A stretch of DNA of 35,338 nt from Fervidifonticultor_A octavus_A. Lineage in GTDB: Bacteria; Sysuimicrobiota; Sysuimicrobiia; Sysuimicrobiales; Humicultoraceae. Every line of letters begins with the position of its first letter. The first letter of the stretch is position 1. The position numbers and the translations under genes are program-made. The stretch lies in NCBI GenBank assembly GCA_031459655.1, contig JAVKID010000014.1, positions 1 to 35,338 on the forward strand, read 5' to 3'. The notes under the pieces were generated by a model. It saw nothing but the letters and a program-made list of their open reading frames with translations. It was not told the DNA's origin and ran no database searches. Positions 16,435 to 25,561 of this stretch are shown here, piece after piece.

Positions 16435-17566
16435 AGATCACGGATCTGCGCCTCGCGCTCGTCTTCGTGCCGTTCCCGGAGCCGGTGTATCCCGCCTGGC
16501 GGGCCGGCGGCGCCCAGACCGGGAACCTGGCAACCCTCCTGGAGATCGACACCGACGCGGGGATCACCGGCGTGGGCACCGCCTACGCCCACGGCCGCGG
16601 CGAGATGGTCGAGACTGTCGAGCACATGGTCAAACCCTATCTCGTCGGGAAGGATTCCTTTGCCGTCGAACGGCACATCCACTTGCCCCGGACCGCACAG
16701 ATGTTCGGGGCCAAACCCTGGCTGGTGGAGATCGCGCTGTGGGACATCATCGGCAAAGCCGCCGGACTGCCCCTCTACCGCCTCTGGGGTGGCTACCAGG
16801 ATCGGGTCAAGGCATACGCCAGCACCGCGGAGGTGCGGCCGCCCCAGCGGAGGGCCGACGACATCCGACGGTATCGGGACGAGGGCTTTCGGGCGGTCAA
16901 ACTCCGCCTCCACCACGGCGATCCGCGGGACGACCTCAAGGTGGTCGAGGCGTGTCTCAGGGCCGCCGAGGAGGCGGTCGAGATCATGGTGGACGCCAAC
17001 CAGGGACCATCCTCCCCTACCACACCACCGGGCCACGCTGGTCCTATGAGACCGCGCGCTTCATGGCCCGCGAATTGGGGGAGATGGGGGTCGTCTGGCT
17101 GGAGGAGCCGCTGCCGCGCTTCGACTTCGACAACATCGCGCGCCTGTCGGCCGAGGTGGACATCCCCCTCGCCGACGGCGAGGCGAACGCCGGCCTCCAC
17201 GAGTTCAAGGTGCTCATCGAGCGGCGCTGCTACGACATCCTACAGCCTGACGCCACGTTGTCCGAAGGCCTCTTCCAACTGCGAAAGGTCGCGGGCATGG
17301 CCGAGGCCTACGGACTCCAGTTCGTCCCCCACACCTGGGCCGACGGAATCGGGATGGCGGCCAACCTGCACCTGGCGGCGTCGGTCCCCAACTGCGGGTA
17401 CCTGGAGTTCCCCTACGACCCCCCGAACTTCACCATGGAGGCGTTCCAGGCGCTGCTGGTTGAGCCCATCCGCGTGGAGACCGACGGCTTCGTCCGGGTG
17501 CCGGAGGGACCGGGCCTGGGTATCGAGTTGGACCGCGAGGCCGTGGCGCGGTTCCGCGTGGCCTGA
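16431..17566 (+). pseudogene. Mandelate racemase/muconate lactonizing (enolase superfamily) enzyme, frameshifted
   Basis: Two overlapping frames make up one enolase-superfamily protein of about 378 residues. The first frame starts at GTG 16431 and carries the capping domain, a KxR catalytic pair (AVKLRLHH) and the first metal-ligand Asp (MVDANQ). The reading frame then shifts by -1 near 17003 into the second frame. That frame holds WLEEPL, PLADGEANAG, QPDA and VPHTWADG (Glu, Glu, Asp and catalytic His), and ends at 17566. A single missing G in the GGG run at 17003-17005 explains the break. All catalytic residues survive on the two halves. It could be a recent mutation or a sequence error; no slippery heptamer was seen. 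Likely a sugar-acid dehydratase or racemase, but the substrate is not readable. Confidence 0.82.
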
Positions 17567-17658
17567 GCGGCCCGGGGGAGCCTGCGTGGGAGGGGAGCCG
17601 GCCGCGCAACGCGAAGGCGACAGGTGAGTAGGAACCCGAGGCAAAGAAGGCGATCTCC

Positions 17659-18764
17659 ATGAGGGGCACCGGGCAGCGCGCTGGCATGATCGCCGTTGGC
17701 CTGCTGGTCGTCCTGGCGATGACGGCCCCCTTTCAACAGGCGGCCGCGCAGGCGCCGGTCATCATCACCCACTGGCAGCACTTCCACGAGGGCCGGGTCA
17801 TGGCGCTGGGCGGACTGAAGCAGGTGTTCGAGCGGCAGAACCCCGGCGTCGGCATCGTCACCGACTTCCCGCCCTATGCGGGCTTCTTCGAGAAGCTGGT
17901 GACCAGCCTGGCGGCCGGGACCGGCCCGGACGTGTTCCAGGCCCCTCACTTCATGGCCGAGCAGCTCATCAACGGCGGATTCCTGGCCCCGGTGCCGGAG
18001 AGCGTGGCCACGGCCGCGGATATCGAGAAGACCTTCTTCAAGTGGACCACCGAGCGCTTCAAGCGCGGCGGCCGCCACTACGGTATGCCGGTCGACGTCC
18101 AGCACATCGTTCTGTTCATCAACGACGACCTGGCGCGGGCGGCCGGCCTGGACCCGACCCGACCGCCCGCCACCTAGGACGACCTCATCGAGCAGGCGCG
18201 TCGGGCGACCCGGCGCGATGCGCGGGGCGAGATCGTCCAGGCCGGGCTGGACACCCAGTACAAGCAGGCCATCTATGCCACGCTGCTCTACCAGTACATC
18301 GACGGCTCGGTCGTGGACGCCGGCAAGCGGGAAGTGTCGCGCGCAGCGTCATCGGGCTGATCGGCCCCGACATCAAGTACACCATCGCCTCGGTACCGGC
18401 CATCCGCGGCAAGCGACCCATCGCCCCGGGCAGCCACTGGGCCTACGTGGTCAACGCCAAGTCCAACAACGCCGAGATCGCTTGGAAGTGGGCAGACTTC
18501 CTGACCTCCCGCGTGGGGATGCGGGCTTGGATCAAGGAGGCCGGGGACGCGCCCTACCGAGTGGACGTCATGGACCTCGAGACCAACGCGGTGGTACGTG
18601 ACACGCTGCTGCGCAACACTCGCGTCACCGACTTCGTGGGCTTCTGCTATCCGGTGCTCGACGACGCCGTAGACGCCCTGGCGCTGACGACCCGGCCGGT
18701 GGCCGACATCGTCAACGAGGCCAAGGCGAAGCACGACGCCTGCGTCCGCGAGGCGCTCAAGTAG
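17659..18764 (+). pseudogene. Sugar ABC transporter substrate-binding protein, broken by nonsense codon and internal deletion
   Basis: The 5' part encodes a signal peptide and the N-terminal lobe of a CUT1 sugar-binding protein (WQHFHEGR, AAGTGPDVF, YGMPVDVQ). An in-frame TAG at 18175-18177 replaces what is almost surely a Trp codon: PPAT-stop-DDLIEQARR, where relatives read TWDDL. The same frame continues to a TGA at 18358. The C-terminal lobe (GLIGPDIKYTIASVP, GSHWAYVVNAKS, WADFLTS, FVGFCYPVLDDAVDAL) runs in a different frame and stops at 18764. About 60-90 residues expected between the parts, including the region around the ligand pocket, are missing near 18340. The permease genes that follow are intact, so the importer lacks a local working binding protein unless the lesions are assembly errors. 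Confidence 0.82.
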
Positions 18765-18777
18765 GGCCTGATCGGGT

Positions 18778-19710
18778 GTGATCGCACTGCGCCCCAGGGG
18801 GCGGCTGCAGGTCTCCTCCCAGGCCCGGCACGCCCTCCGGGGCTATGCGTTCCTGCTACCCGCACTGTTCCTCTTCGTCTTCATCGTGGCCTATCCGCTG
18901 GGATGGGCGTGGTGGCTGTCGCTGCACGACTGGAGCCTCATTGGCCGCAAGGCCTGGGCGGGCGTCGGCAACTACACGCGGCTGGCGGGCGACCCGCTGT
19001 TCTGGAAGTCGCTGGGGATCAGTGTCCGCTGGACGCTTGGCGTCGTTCCCGTCATCATGCTCATCGCGCTGCCGGTGGCGGTCTTCCTCAACGCCGGCTG
19101 GGTGCGGTGTCGCGCCCTCTACCGGACCGCCTACTTCTTGCCCGTGGTCACCAACATGGTGGCCGCGGCCTTTGTCTGGCGGTGGATGTTCGACCCCCAG
19201 TTCGGCATCATCAATGCGATCCTGACCCAGTTCGACCTGGGCCGACCCGGATGGCTGGCCGACCCGGCCTGGGCGTTGCCCGCCATGATGACGGTCGCCT
19301 TCTGGAAGCAGATCGGGCAGGCCATGGTGCTGTTCCTCGCCGGGCTCCAGACGATCCCGCAGGATTTCGTCGACGCCGCGCGGATTGATGGCGCCAGTCC
19401 CTGGAAGATCTTCTGGAGGGTCACCCTGCCGCTGCTGAACCCCACGATGCTCTTCGTGGCGGTCGTCCTGGTCATCAACGCCTTCCGGGTCTTTACCATC
19501 CCCTATGTCATGAGCGCGGGCGGCCTGCAGTTCAGGACTCCGGGCGGCCCGGCCGACTCTACCCGGGTCTTCGTGCTGCACATCTACGACTGGGCCTTCC
19601 GGCAGTTTGCCATGGATTACGCCTCGGCCAACGCGTTCGTGCTGATGCTGCTCATCATCGCCGTGACGCTGATCCAGATGAAGGTCATCCAGCGGCCCCT
19701 CGAATACTGA
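18778..19710 (+). CDS. Sugar ABC transporter permease, MalF/UgpA family
   Basis: This 310-residue inner-membrane permease of the CUT1 type has about six membrane segments (first at about 22-45). It carries a typical YRTAYFLPVV segment and an EAA loop, DAARIDGASPWKIFWRVTLP. The GTG at 18778 follows the binding-protein remnant by 13 bases. Its TGA overlaps the ATG of the next permease by one base, indicating coupled translation. No MalK-type ATPase is encoded nearby, so a shared ATPase from elsewhere would be needed. Confidence 0.93.
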   Translation: MIALRPRGRLQVSSQARHALRGYAFLLPALFLFVFIVAYPLGWAWWLSLHDWSLIGRKAWAGVGNYTRLAGDPLFWKSLGISVRWTLGVVPVIMLIALPVAVFLNAGWVRCRALYRTAYFLPVVTNMVAAAFVWRWMFDPQFGIINAILTQFDLGRPGWLADPAWALPAMMTVAFWKQIGQAMVLFLAGLQTIPQDFVDAARIDGASPWKIFWRVTLPLLNPTMLFVAVVLVINAFRVFTIPYVMSAGGLQFRTPGGPADSTRVFVLHIYDWAFRQFAMDYASANAFVLMLLIIAVTLIQMKVIQRPLEY

Positions 19711-20540
19711 TGGACGTCCCGGGACGGCCCGCCGTCCGCCTCCTCGCCTACCTGCTCCTGACCCTCGGCGCGATCCCCACGGCGCTGCCGTTCCTCATGA
19801 TGGCCAGCGGCGCGGTGAAGCCGCTCCCGGAGATCATGCGGATTCCCCCGACCTGGCTCCCCGAGCAGATCCGTTGGGAGAACTTCGCCGAGCTGTTCCG
19901 GCAGTTCCCTTTCGGCCGCTACTTCGCCAACAGCGTCATCGTGGCCGCCGTGGTGGTCACGAGCGCGCTGGTGGTCAGCGCCATGGCCGGCTACGCCTTC
20001 AGCAAGTTCCGCTTCCCCGGCCGGGACCTGCTCTTCATCGCCATGCTGGCCAGTCTCATGGTGCCGTTCCAGGTGCGCATGATCCCCCTCTACCTAATGA
20101 GCATGCGGTTCGGCCTGGTGGACACGCTGCCCGGGGTCATCTTCCCGTGGCTGTTCGACGCCTTCGGCATCTTCCTCATGCGGCAGTTCATGCAGACCAT
20201 TCCCAACGACCTGATGGAGGCCGCGCGCATCGACGGCGCCAGCGAGCCGCGGATTTTCTGGACGGTCGTCCTCCCGCTGGTCCGACCCGCGCTCGCGGCC
20301 CTGGCCATCTTCGTGGTGGTGGCCAACTGGGAAGAGTTCCTCTGGCCGCTCATCATCTCCACCTCGGACCGCAGCCGCACCCTCCCGGTGGGCCTCCACT
20401 CCTTCGCCGACCAGTACATGACGTTCGTCCACTGGCAGATGGCCGGGGCGATGATCGCCATCGTGCCGCTGGTTGTGGCGTTCTTCCTGTTCCAGCGCCA
20501 GTTCATCCAGGGGATCGCGCTGACAGGGATGAAGCAGTAG
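19710..20540 (+). CDS. Sugar ABC transporter permease, MalG/UgpE family
   Basis: This 276-residue second CUT1 permease has the standard MalG features: N-terminal TM at about 10-30, FANSVIVA, AGYAFSKFRFPGRD, an EAA loop (EAARIDGASEPRIFWTVVLP) and the C-terminal QRQFIQGIALTGMK end. The ATG at 19710 overlaps the upstream stop. It sits 3 bases before galT, suggesting that the imported sugar feeds the Leloir pathway, for example galactose or a galactoside. The substrate is inferred from context. Confidence 0.93.
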   Translation: MDVPGRPAVRLLAYLLLTLGAIPTALPFLMMASGAVKPLPEIMRIPPTWLPEQIRWENFAELFRQFPFGRYFANSVIVAAVVVTSALVVSAMAGYAFSKFRFPGRDLLFIAMLASLMVPFQVRMIPLYLMSMRFGLVDTLPGVIFPWLFDAFGIFLMRQFMQTIPNDLMEAARIDGASEPRIFWTVVLPLVRPALAALAIFVVVANWEEFLWPLIISTSDRSRTLPVGLHSFADQYMTFVHWQMAGAMIAIVPLVVAFFLFQRQFIQGIALTGMKQ

Positions 20541-20543
20541 CCG

Positions 20544-21584
20544 GTGCACACACGAGTCTACCGGAAGGCCGACGGCCGTCGCCTGCTGCTGTACGGCACC
20601 GCGCCGCATACGCTCGCGCCGCTGCCCGAAGGCGCCCCAGCCCCGGTCGCGCAGCCTCACCTGCGCTGGCACCTGCTCCGCGGTGAGTGGGTGATCTACG
20701 CCGCCCACCGGCAGGAGCGCACGTTCCTGCCGCCTGCGGAGGTGTGTCCGCTCTGCCCGAGCCGCCCGGGGGGCGAGCCCACCGAGATCCCCTTTGAGGA
20801 CTTCGAGGTGGCGGTCTTCGAGAACCGCTTCCCGGCCCTCGTCCCGGGCCCGCCGGCACCGCCGGCGCTGGCGGTCGAGACCGCGCCGGCTGGGGGCGCC
20901 TGCGAGGTCGTCGTCTACACGGCCGCACACACCGGGAGCCTGGCCACGCTGCCGCAGGAGCGCCGCGAACTGCTGCTGCGGGTGTGGGCCGACCGCTGTC
21001 AGGACCTGTTCGCCCGGGAGGCCATTCGGTCCGTGATGCCGTTTGAGAACCGGGGCGAGGTCGTGGGCGTCACGCTCCACCACCCCCACGGACAGATCTA
21101 CGCGTACCCCTTCGTGCCGCCCGTGCTGCAGCGAGAAGCCGCGGCGTTCCGGCAGCGATCTGTGCTGGAAGACCTGCTCGCCCACGCCGGGGACGCCTAC
21201 CTCGTCGACGGGCACGACGCCGCGGTGGCGCTGGCGCCGCCCTGTGCCCGGTTTCCCTATGAGGTGTGGGTCGTGCCGCGACGCCGCCACGCGGGCCCCT
21301 GGACGTTCGACGAGGCGGAGGTGGCCGGCTTCGCAGCGGTCCTGGGCCGCGTCGTGGCGCGCTATGATGCTCTGTTTGCACAACCCTTCCCGTATATCAT
21401 GGTGCTGCACGCCGCCCCCAGGGGCGAAGAGCAGTACTTCCATTTCCACGCGGAGTTCTACCCGCTGCTGCGGGCCCCGGGCCGTCTCAAGTACCTGGCC
21501 GGCACCGAACTCGGCGCCGGCGCGTTCACCGTGGACGTCTTGCCCGAGGAGGCGGCGGCGGCGCTGCGGCAGGTCAGAGTGTGA
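20544..21584 (+). CDS. galT: Galactose-1-phosphate uridylyltransferase
   Basis: Leloir-pathway enzyme that exchanges UMP between UDP-glucose and galactose-1-phosphate. The 346-residue protein has the active-site HPHGQ (catalytic second His, within VTLHHPHGQIYAYP), an N-terminal CPLC metal site near residues 69-72, the FENRFPAL segment and a C-terminal HFHAEFYP zinc or iron-binding motif. The GTG start at 20544 is 3 bases after the permease stop. The gene is coupled to galK by a GTGA overlap. Confidence 0.95.
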   Translation: MHTRVYRKADGRRLLLYGTAPHTLAPLPEGAPAPVAQPHLRWHLLRGEWVIYAAHRQERTFLPPAEVCPLCPSRPGGEPTEIPFEDFEVAVFENRFPALVPGPPAPPALAVETAPAGGACEVVVYTAAHTGSLATLPQERRELLLRVWADRCQDLFAREAIRSVMPFENRGEVVGVTLHHPHGQIYAYPFVPPVLQREAAAFRQRSVLEDLLAHAGDAYLVDGHDAAVALAPPCARFPYEVWVVPRRRHAGPWTFDEAEVAGFAAVLGRVVARYDALFAQPFPYIMVLHAAPRGEEQYFHFHAEFYPLLRAPGRLKYLAGTELGAGAFTVDVLPEEAAAALRQVRV

Positions 21585-22663
21585 CCGAGGCCGGGCCCGC
21601 CCCAGACGCCCGCCTGGCCTTCAGGCGGCTCTTCGGCGCCAACCCCGAGGTCGACGCGGCCGCCGCCGGCCGGGTGAACCTGCTGGGCGAGCACACCGAC
21701 TACAACGACGGCTACGTCCTCCCGACGGCACTGCCCTCCCAGACCCGGGTCCTGGCGGCGCGGGCCGATGGCGTCGTCGAGGCATACGCGGAGGAATTCA
21801 CAGAGGTGCTCCGACGCGTTCCCGGCGAGGGGCGCCAGGGCAACTGGCTGGACTACGTCGCCGGCTGCCTGTGGGCACTGGATCAGGAAGGCCTCGGGGT
21901 CGCGGGCGCCAGGATCTACCTTGGCCGCGGGGTCCCCGTCGGCGCCGGACTGGCCAGTTCGGCCGCCCTCGAAGTCGGCGTCCTGCGGGCGCTGCGGGCA
22001 TTGTACGGGATTCCCCTCGACGACCTGCGTCTGGCGCTGATCGCTCACCGGGCGGAGGTCGAGTACGTGGGTGTCCGCTGCGGCGTCATGGATCAGATCG
22101 CCGCCGCTCTGGCCCGGCCCGGTCAGGCGCTGTTCCTCGACACCCGCACGCTGGCGTGGGAGGCCATTCCCATTCCCGATGGATTCCGGTTCGTCGTGGT
22201 GGACTCCGGCGTCCCGCGACGGCTGGCCGAGGCCGGGTACAACCGGCGGCGGGCCGAGTGCGAGGCCGCGGCGGCGCGGTTGGGCGTCCGGGCGCTGCGC
22301 GATGTCGCGCCCGAGGCGCTGGATCGGGTCGCGTCGCTTCCCGACCCGTTGAACCGACGCGCCCGCCATGTGGTCACCGAGAACGCGCGTGTGCTGGAAG
22401 GCGTCGAGGCGCTCAGACGAGGTGATGCGGAAGCCTTCGGCCGGCTCATGCTGGCCTCGCACCGGTCGCTGCGCGACGATTACGACGTCTCGACGCAGGA
22501 ACTCGACCGGCTGGTCTACCTGGCGGTGGAGCACGGGGCGCTGGGGGCCCGGCTCACCGGCGCGGGGTTCGGCGGGTGCATCGTGGCGCTGGTGCCGGCA
22601 GATCGATACGCGGCGTTCGGCGAGGGGATCCGGGCTGGCTATGAGGGGGCGACGCTCTATTGA
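21581..22663 (+). CDS. galK: Galactokinase (GHMP family)
   Basis: ATP-dependent C1 phosphorylation of galactose in the cytoplasm. The 360-residue protein carries the galactokinase signature GRVNLLGEHTDYNDGYVLP near residue 30, the GHMP phosphate loop (GAGLASSAAL), the catalytic-Asp region (CGVMDQIAAAL) and the C-terminal LTGAGFGGCIVAL motif. The GTG start overlaps the galT stop. galE and galM are not in the window. The gene converges on the sensor kinase gene with 39 bases between. Confidence 0.96.
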   Translation: MTEAGPAPDARLAFRRLFGANPEVDAAAAGRVNLLGEHTDYNDGYVLPTALPSQTRVLAARADGVVEAYAEEFTEVLRRVPGEGRQGNWLDYVAGCLWALDQEGLGVAGARIYLGRGVPVGAGLASSAALEVGVLRALRALYGIPLDDLRLALIAHRAEVEYVGVRCGVMDQIAAALARPGQALFLDTRTLAWEAIPIPDGFRFVVVDSGVPRRLAEAGYNRRRAECEAAAARLGVRALRDVAPEALDRVASLPDPLNRRARHVVTENARVLEGVEALRRGDAEAFGRLMLASHRSLRDDYDVSTQELDRLVYLAVEHGALGARLTGAGFGGCIVALVPADRYAAFGEGIRAGYEGATLY

Positions 22664-22702
22664 CTCGACCCGCAGATGAGACGCCCGCAGGCCCGCCTGG
22701 AG

Positions 22703-23875
22703 TCACGCGCGAAGAGGAAGAGCCACCGCAAACGTGCTCCCCTCTCCCATCCGGCTCGCCACCCATACCCGCCCGCCGTGGGCCTCGACCAGCGACTTCA
22801 CGATCGCCAGGCCCAGGCCCGCGCCGCCGCTGGCGCGCGCCCGTGACGCATCCAGCCGGTAGAAGCGGTCAAAGACGCGCTCCGCCGCCTCCGGCGGGAT
22901 CCCGGGGCCGGTGTCGGAGACCGTCAGGCGCACCTCCGGGTCGGCAGCCTCCAAGCCTACGGTGACGGTTCCACCAGCCGGCGTGTGCCGGATGGCGTTG
23001 TCCAGCAGGTTGTGGACGACCTGCATGATGCGGTCGCGATCCACCGACACCGGGGGGAGTCCCGGCGCCAGGCGGCTGCGGATGTCGACGCCCTTCTCGT
23101 TCGCGTGCGGCTGGACCACCGCCACCGCGTCCGCCACCAGCACCGCCAGGTCGGTCGGCGCCCGGGTCAGCACCAGCCGGCCAGCCTGCGCCAGCGAGAG
23201 GTCGCGCAGGTCGTCCACGAGGCGCGCCAGCAACCCGACCTGGGTGTGCAGCGCGGCCAGGCGGTCCGGGGTGACCTCCACGACGCCGTCCAGCATCCCC
23301 TCCAGGTTGGCCTGGAGGACAGACAGCGGCGTGCCGAGTTCGTGGGCGATATCCGCCACCAGGTGGCGCCGGCTCTCCTCCAGGCGCCGGAGGTCCGCGG
23401 TCATGGCGTTGAAGGCCCGCGCTAGGTTCCCCAGTTCGTCATCGGACGGCACAGGGACTTCGTGCGCGAGATCGCCCCGACCGACGCGCGCCGCGGCCGT
23501 CGACATCTGGCGCAGCGGCGCGATCATGTAGCGCGCCACGACGATCCCCAGCAGCACCGCGGCCAGGACGCCGGCCATCGCCGCCTGCCAGGTGGCCCGG
23601 CGCAACTGGGCCAGGAAGCGCACCTCCGGGGTCCCCATGACGCGTCGCATCATGGTGCGCATGGCTTCCGGATCGGTCATGTGGGGCATCCGCGGCGGGG
23701 CCTGGGACCGCGGTGCCACTCCACCCGGCGCGGGCGGTTCCATCATCGGCATGCCGAAGAAGTAGCGGTCGAACTCCGCGCGGATCGCGGCGCCGGTCAG
23801 TGCGGCCACCGCCGCGATGGACACCAGCGCCACGGCCGCGAAGGCCAGGATCAGACGGCCCTCCAGGCTCCTCAC
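22703..23875 (-). CDS. Sensor histidine kinase with Met-rich periplasmic loop (possible copper sensor)
   Basis: This 390-residue kinase has TM1 at about 8-30, a short periplasmic loop (about 31-95), TM2 at about 97-118, HAMP at 119-170, HisKA with H178 (AHELGTPLS) and HATPase_c (N-box LLDNAIRHT, DTGPGIPP, GGAGLGLAI). The loop holds nine methionines within residues 42-80 plus His65, an arrangement seen in Cu(I) or Ag(I)-binding regions. It is coupled to the response regulator gene by a GTGA overlap; the start is GTG at 23875. Copper sensing is inferred from the loop and the cupredoxin next door. Confidence 0.9.
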   Translation of the reverse strand: MRSLEGRLILAFAAVALVSIAAVAALTGAAIRAEFDRYFFGMPMMEPPAPGGVAPRSQAPPRMPHMTDPEAMRTMMRRVMGTPEVRFLAQLRRATWQAAMAGVLAAVLLGIVVARYMIAPLRQMSTAAARVGRGDLAHEVPVPSDDELGNLARAFNAMTADLRRLEESRRHLVADIAHELGTPLSVLQANLEGMLDGVVEVTPDRLAALHTQVGLLARLVDDLRDLSLAQAGRLVLTRAPTDLAVLVADAVAVVQPHANEKGVDIRSRLAPGLPPVSVDRDRIMQVVHNLLDNAIRHTPAGGTVTVGLEAADPEVRLTVSDTGPGIPPEAAERVFDRFYRLDASRARASGGAGLGLAIVKSLVEAHGGRVWVASRMGEGSTFAVALPLRA

Positions 23876-24573
23876 GGGGCGGGCTCCCGGCCCGGTTCCG
23901 CCAGACGGTACCCGGCCCCGTGGACCGTGAGGATGTAGCGGGGCCGGTGGGGCTCGGGCTCGAGTTTCTGCCGCAGGTTCTTGATGTGCGCGTCGATGGT
24001 CCGTTCGTAGCCCTCGAAGGCGTGGCCATAGACCAGGTCGATCAACTGCAGCCGGGTGAAGACGCGTCCCGGCGCGCGCGCCAGCGCCGCCAGGAGCCTG
24101 AACTCGGTGGCCGTGAGGGCGATGGCCGCATCGCCGCGGCGCACCTCCATGCGGGCCAGGTCGATGGTCAGGTCGCCTACCGCGAGCACCTCGGACGCCG
24201 TTTCGCCGCCGGTCCGCCGCAGCACCGCCCGGACCCGCGCCACGACCTCGCGGGGGGAGAACGGTTTGGTGATGTAGTCGTCGGCACCCAGGCCCAGCCC
24301 CACCAGGCGGTCCACTTCGTCGCCGCGCGCGGTCAGCATGATGATGGGCGTGCTGCCTGCCGCGCGGATCCGACGGGCGACCTCCCAGCCGTCCACTTCG
24401 GGCAGCATGAGATCCAGCAGGACGAGGTGCGGCTTCTCGCGATGAAACGCCGCCAGCGCCGCCCTGCCGTCGGCGGCGCTGGTGACGCGGTAGCCGGCCT
24501 GCTCAAGGTAGCGGCGGACCACATCGGTGATCTCGGGCTCGTCGTCCACGACGAGAATCGTCCGGCCCCGCAC
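23872..24573 (-). CDS. OmpR/PhoB-family response regulator
   Basis: This 233-residue protein has an N-terminal receiver domain (D10/D11, acceptor D54, KPFSPRE lysine box) and a C-terminal winged helix (about 135-228) with VRRGDAAIALTATEFRLLAAL, RTIDAHIKNLRQKL and a YRL end. Such regulators bind direct repeats with 10-11 bp spacing as dimers. Three TTCACA-type repeats at exact 11-bp spacing lie upstream of the operon's first gene (26373-26400) and are the obvious candidate target. The start is GTG at 24573. It partners the downstream Met-rich sensor kinase. Confidence 0.93.
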   Translation of the reverse strand: MRGRTILVVDDEPEITDVVRRYLEQAGYRVTSAADGRAALAAFHREKPHLVLLDLMLPEVDGWEVARRIRAAGSTPIIMLTARGDEVDRLVGLGLGADDYITKPFSPREVVARVRAVLRRTGGETASEVLAVGDLTIDLARMEVRRGDAAIALTATEFRLLAALARAPGRVFTRLQLIDLVYGHAFEGYERTIDAHIKNLRQKLEPEPHRPRYILTVHGAGYRLAEPGREPAP

Positions 24574-24605
24574 GTCGCTTCACCGACCTCGGTCCGCGTG
24601 TGCCC

Positions 24606-25118
24606 TCATGGGGTGACCACGATCCGCCCGACCATGCCGGCCTCCCGGTGCCCCGGGACGCTGCAGAAGAACTCGTACTCCCCGGGCACGTCGGACCTGA
24701 ACCCGCTGACCGCCGTCCGTCCTGTGGGCGCGACGAGCCAGATCCCCTGGGACGGGACCACGAGATCGTGCGCCGTCACGCCCTGGTTGACGAGGCGGAG
24801 GTTGACCACCTCGCCGGCCCTGATGCGGACTTCGGCGGGATTGAACGCGAAGTCGGTGGCGACGACATCGACGGTGCGGGCGCCGGCCACCGGCGGCAGC
24901 GCCCCCCGGCCGGGCCCGGGCGCCGACCACGGCCCGAACATGTGGTGGCGGCCGAACCCAGGCATCATCGGGCCGTGCGGCCATCCCCACCAGCCCCATC
25001 CGCCTGGCCAGCCTTCATCGGTCTGCGTCCAGCCCGTAATGCCCGAGACCACGAGCCCGCCGACGCCGATGGCCATCAGGACGAGACCCGCAAGAAGCGT
25101 GCCGGAGACCTTCCCCAT
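24606..25118 (-). CDS. Membrane-anchored cupredoxin-like protein
   Basis: This 170-residue protein has a TM or signal segment (about 6-28), a Gly/Trp/Met/His-rich linker (35-62) and a cupredoxin domain (about 82-170). The blue or type-1 copper ligands are visible: H117 (TAHDL), C152, H157 and M162 (FFCSVPGHREAGM). It would act outside the membrane, binding or relaying copper or electrons. The ATG at 25118 has TAGGAG nine bases upstream. It lies 11 bases after the SHOCT gene and before the two-component genes in the same direction. Confidence 0.9.
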   Translation of the reverse strand: MGKVSGTLLAGLVLMAIGVGGLVVSGITGWTQTDEGWPGGWGWWGWPHGPMMPGFGRHHMFGPWSAPGPGRGALPPVAGARTVDVVATDFAFNPAEVRIRAGEVVNLRLVNQGVTAHDLVVPSQGIWLVAPTGRTAVSGFRSDVPGEYEFFCSVPGHREAGMVGRIVVTP

Positions 25119-25129
25119 GGCGCCGGCTC

Positions 25130-25486
25130 CTAGGACAGTTCCTTCTTGAGGGCCTCGTACTCGTCGCGGCTGATCTCGCCCTTCGCCAACCGGCGCTTGA
25201 GGATGTCCAGCGGTGCCTCGGCCTGGCCCGCCGACGGCCCGGTCCCCTCCCGCCGCGTCAGTGCCACCACGACGAGCAGAATGCCTCCCAGGATCAGCAG
25301 CCAGAAGAGCCCGCCGAGGAAGGGCATCCCCCACCCCGGACCCCACCGGCCGCCGGACCACGGGCCCATCATGCCCGGGCCCATCATCCCCCAGCCGCCC
25401 ATCATGCCGAAGCCGCCCAGCAGCGACAGCAGGATCAGCACGCCGATCACGACCAGCGCCACGATCCCGATATCCCGACCGCTCAT
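25130..25486 (-). CDS. Small membrane protein with Gly/Met-rich loop and C-terminal SHOCT motif
   Basis: This 118-residue protein has TM1 at about 6-24, a Met/Gly/Trp-rich loop (25-55) with GMMGG-like repeats, TM2 at about 58-76 and a C-terminal SHOCT motif (about 93-117: LDILKRRLAKGEISRDEYEAL). SHOCT domains are short helical oligomerisation modules. The ATG at 25486 is preferred over a GTG at 25495 because GAGGTG is better placed. Function unknown; the Met-rich loop and neighbours suggest a metal-related envelope role. Confidence 0.83.
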   Translation of the reverse strand: MSGRDIGIVALVVIGVLILLSLLGGFGMMGGWGMMGPGMMGPWSGGRWGPGWGMPFLGGLFWLLILGGILLVVVALTRREGTGPSAGQAEAPLDILKRRLAKGEISRDEYEALKKELS

Positions 25487-25561
25487 CGCGTCCACCTCGC
25501 CTGGATGGGGGAGCCGGCCGGCCCGACTCCCCCGGATTGTCGTTCCCCTCGTGCAGGCCTC

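Noticed and set aside
16995..17010. Programmed -1 frameshift in the enolase-family gene
   Set aside because: No slippery heptamer or downstream pseudoknot was recognised, and enzymes of this family are not known to use frameshifting; a missing G is simpler.
18175..18177. TAG read as pyrrolysine or another recoded amino acid
   Set aside because: A second lesion (deletion and frame change) follows in the same gene, and no pyrrolysine genes or other in-frame TAG codons were seen; decay or error is simpler.
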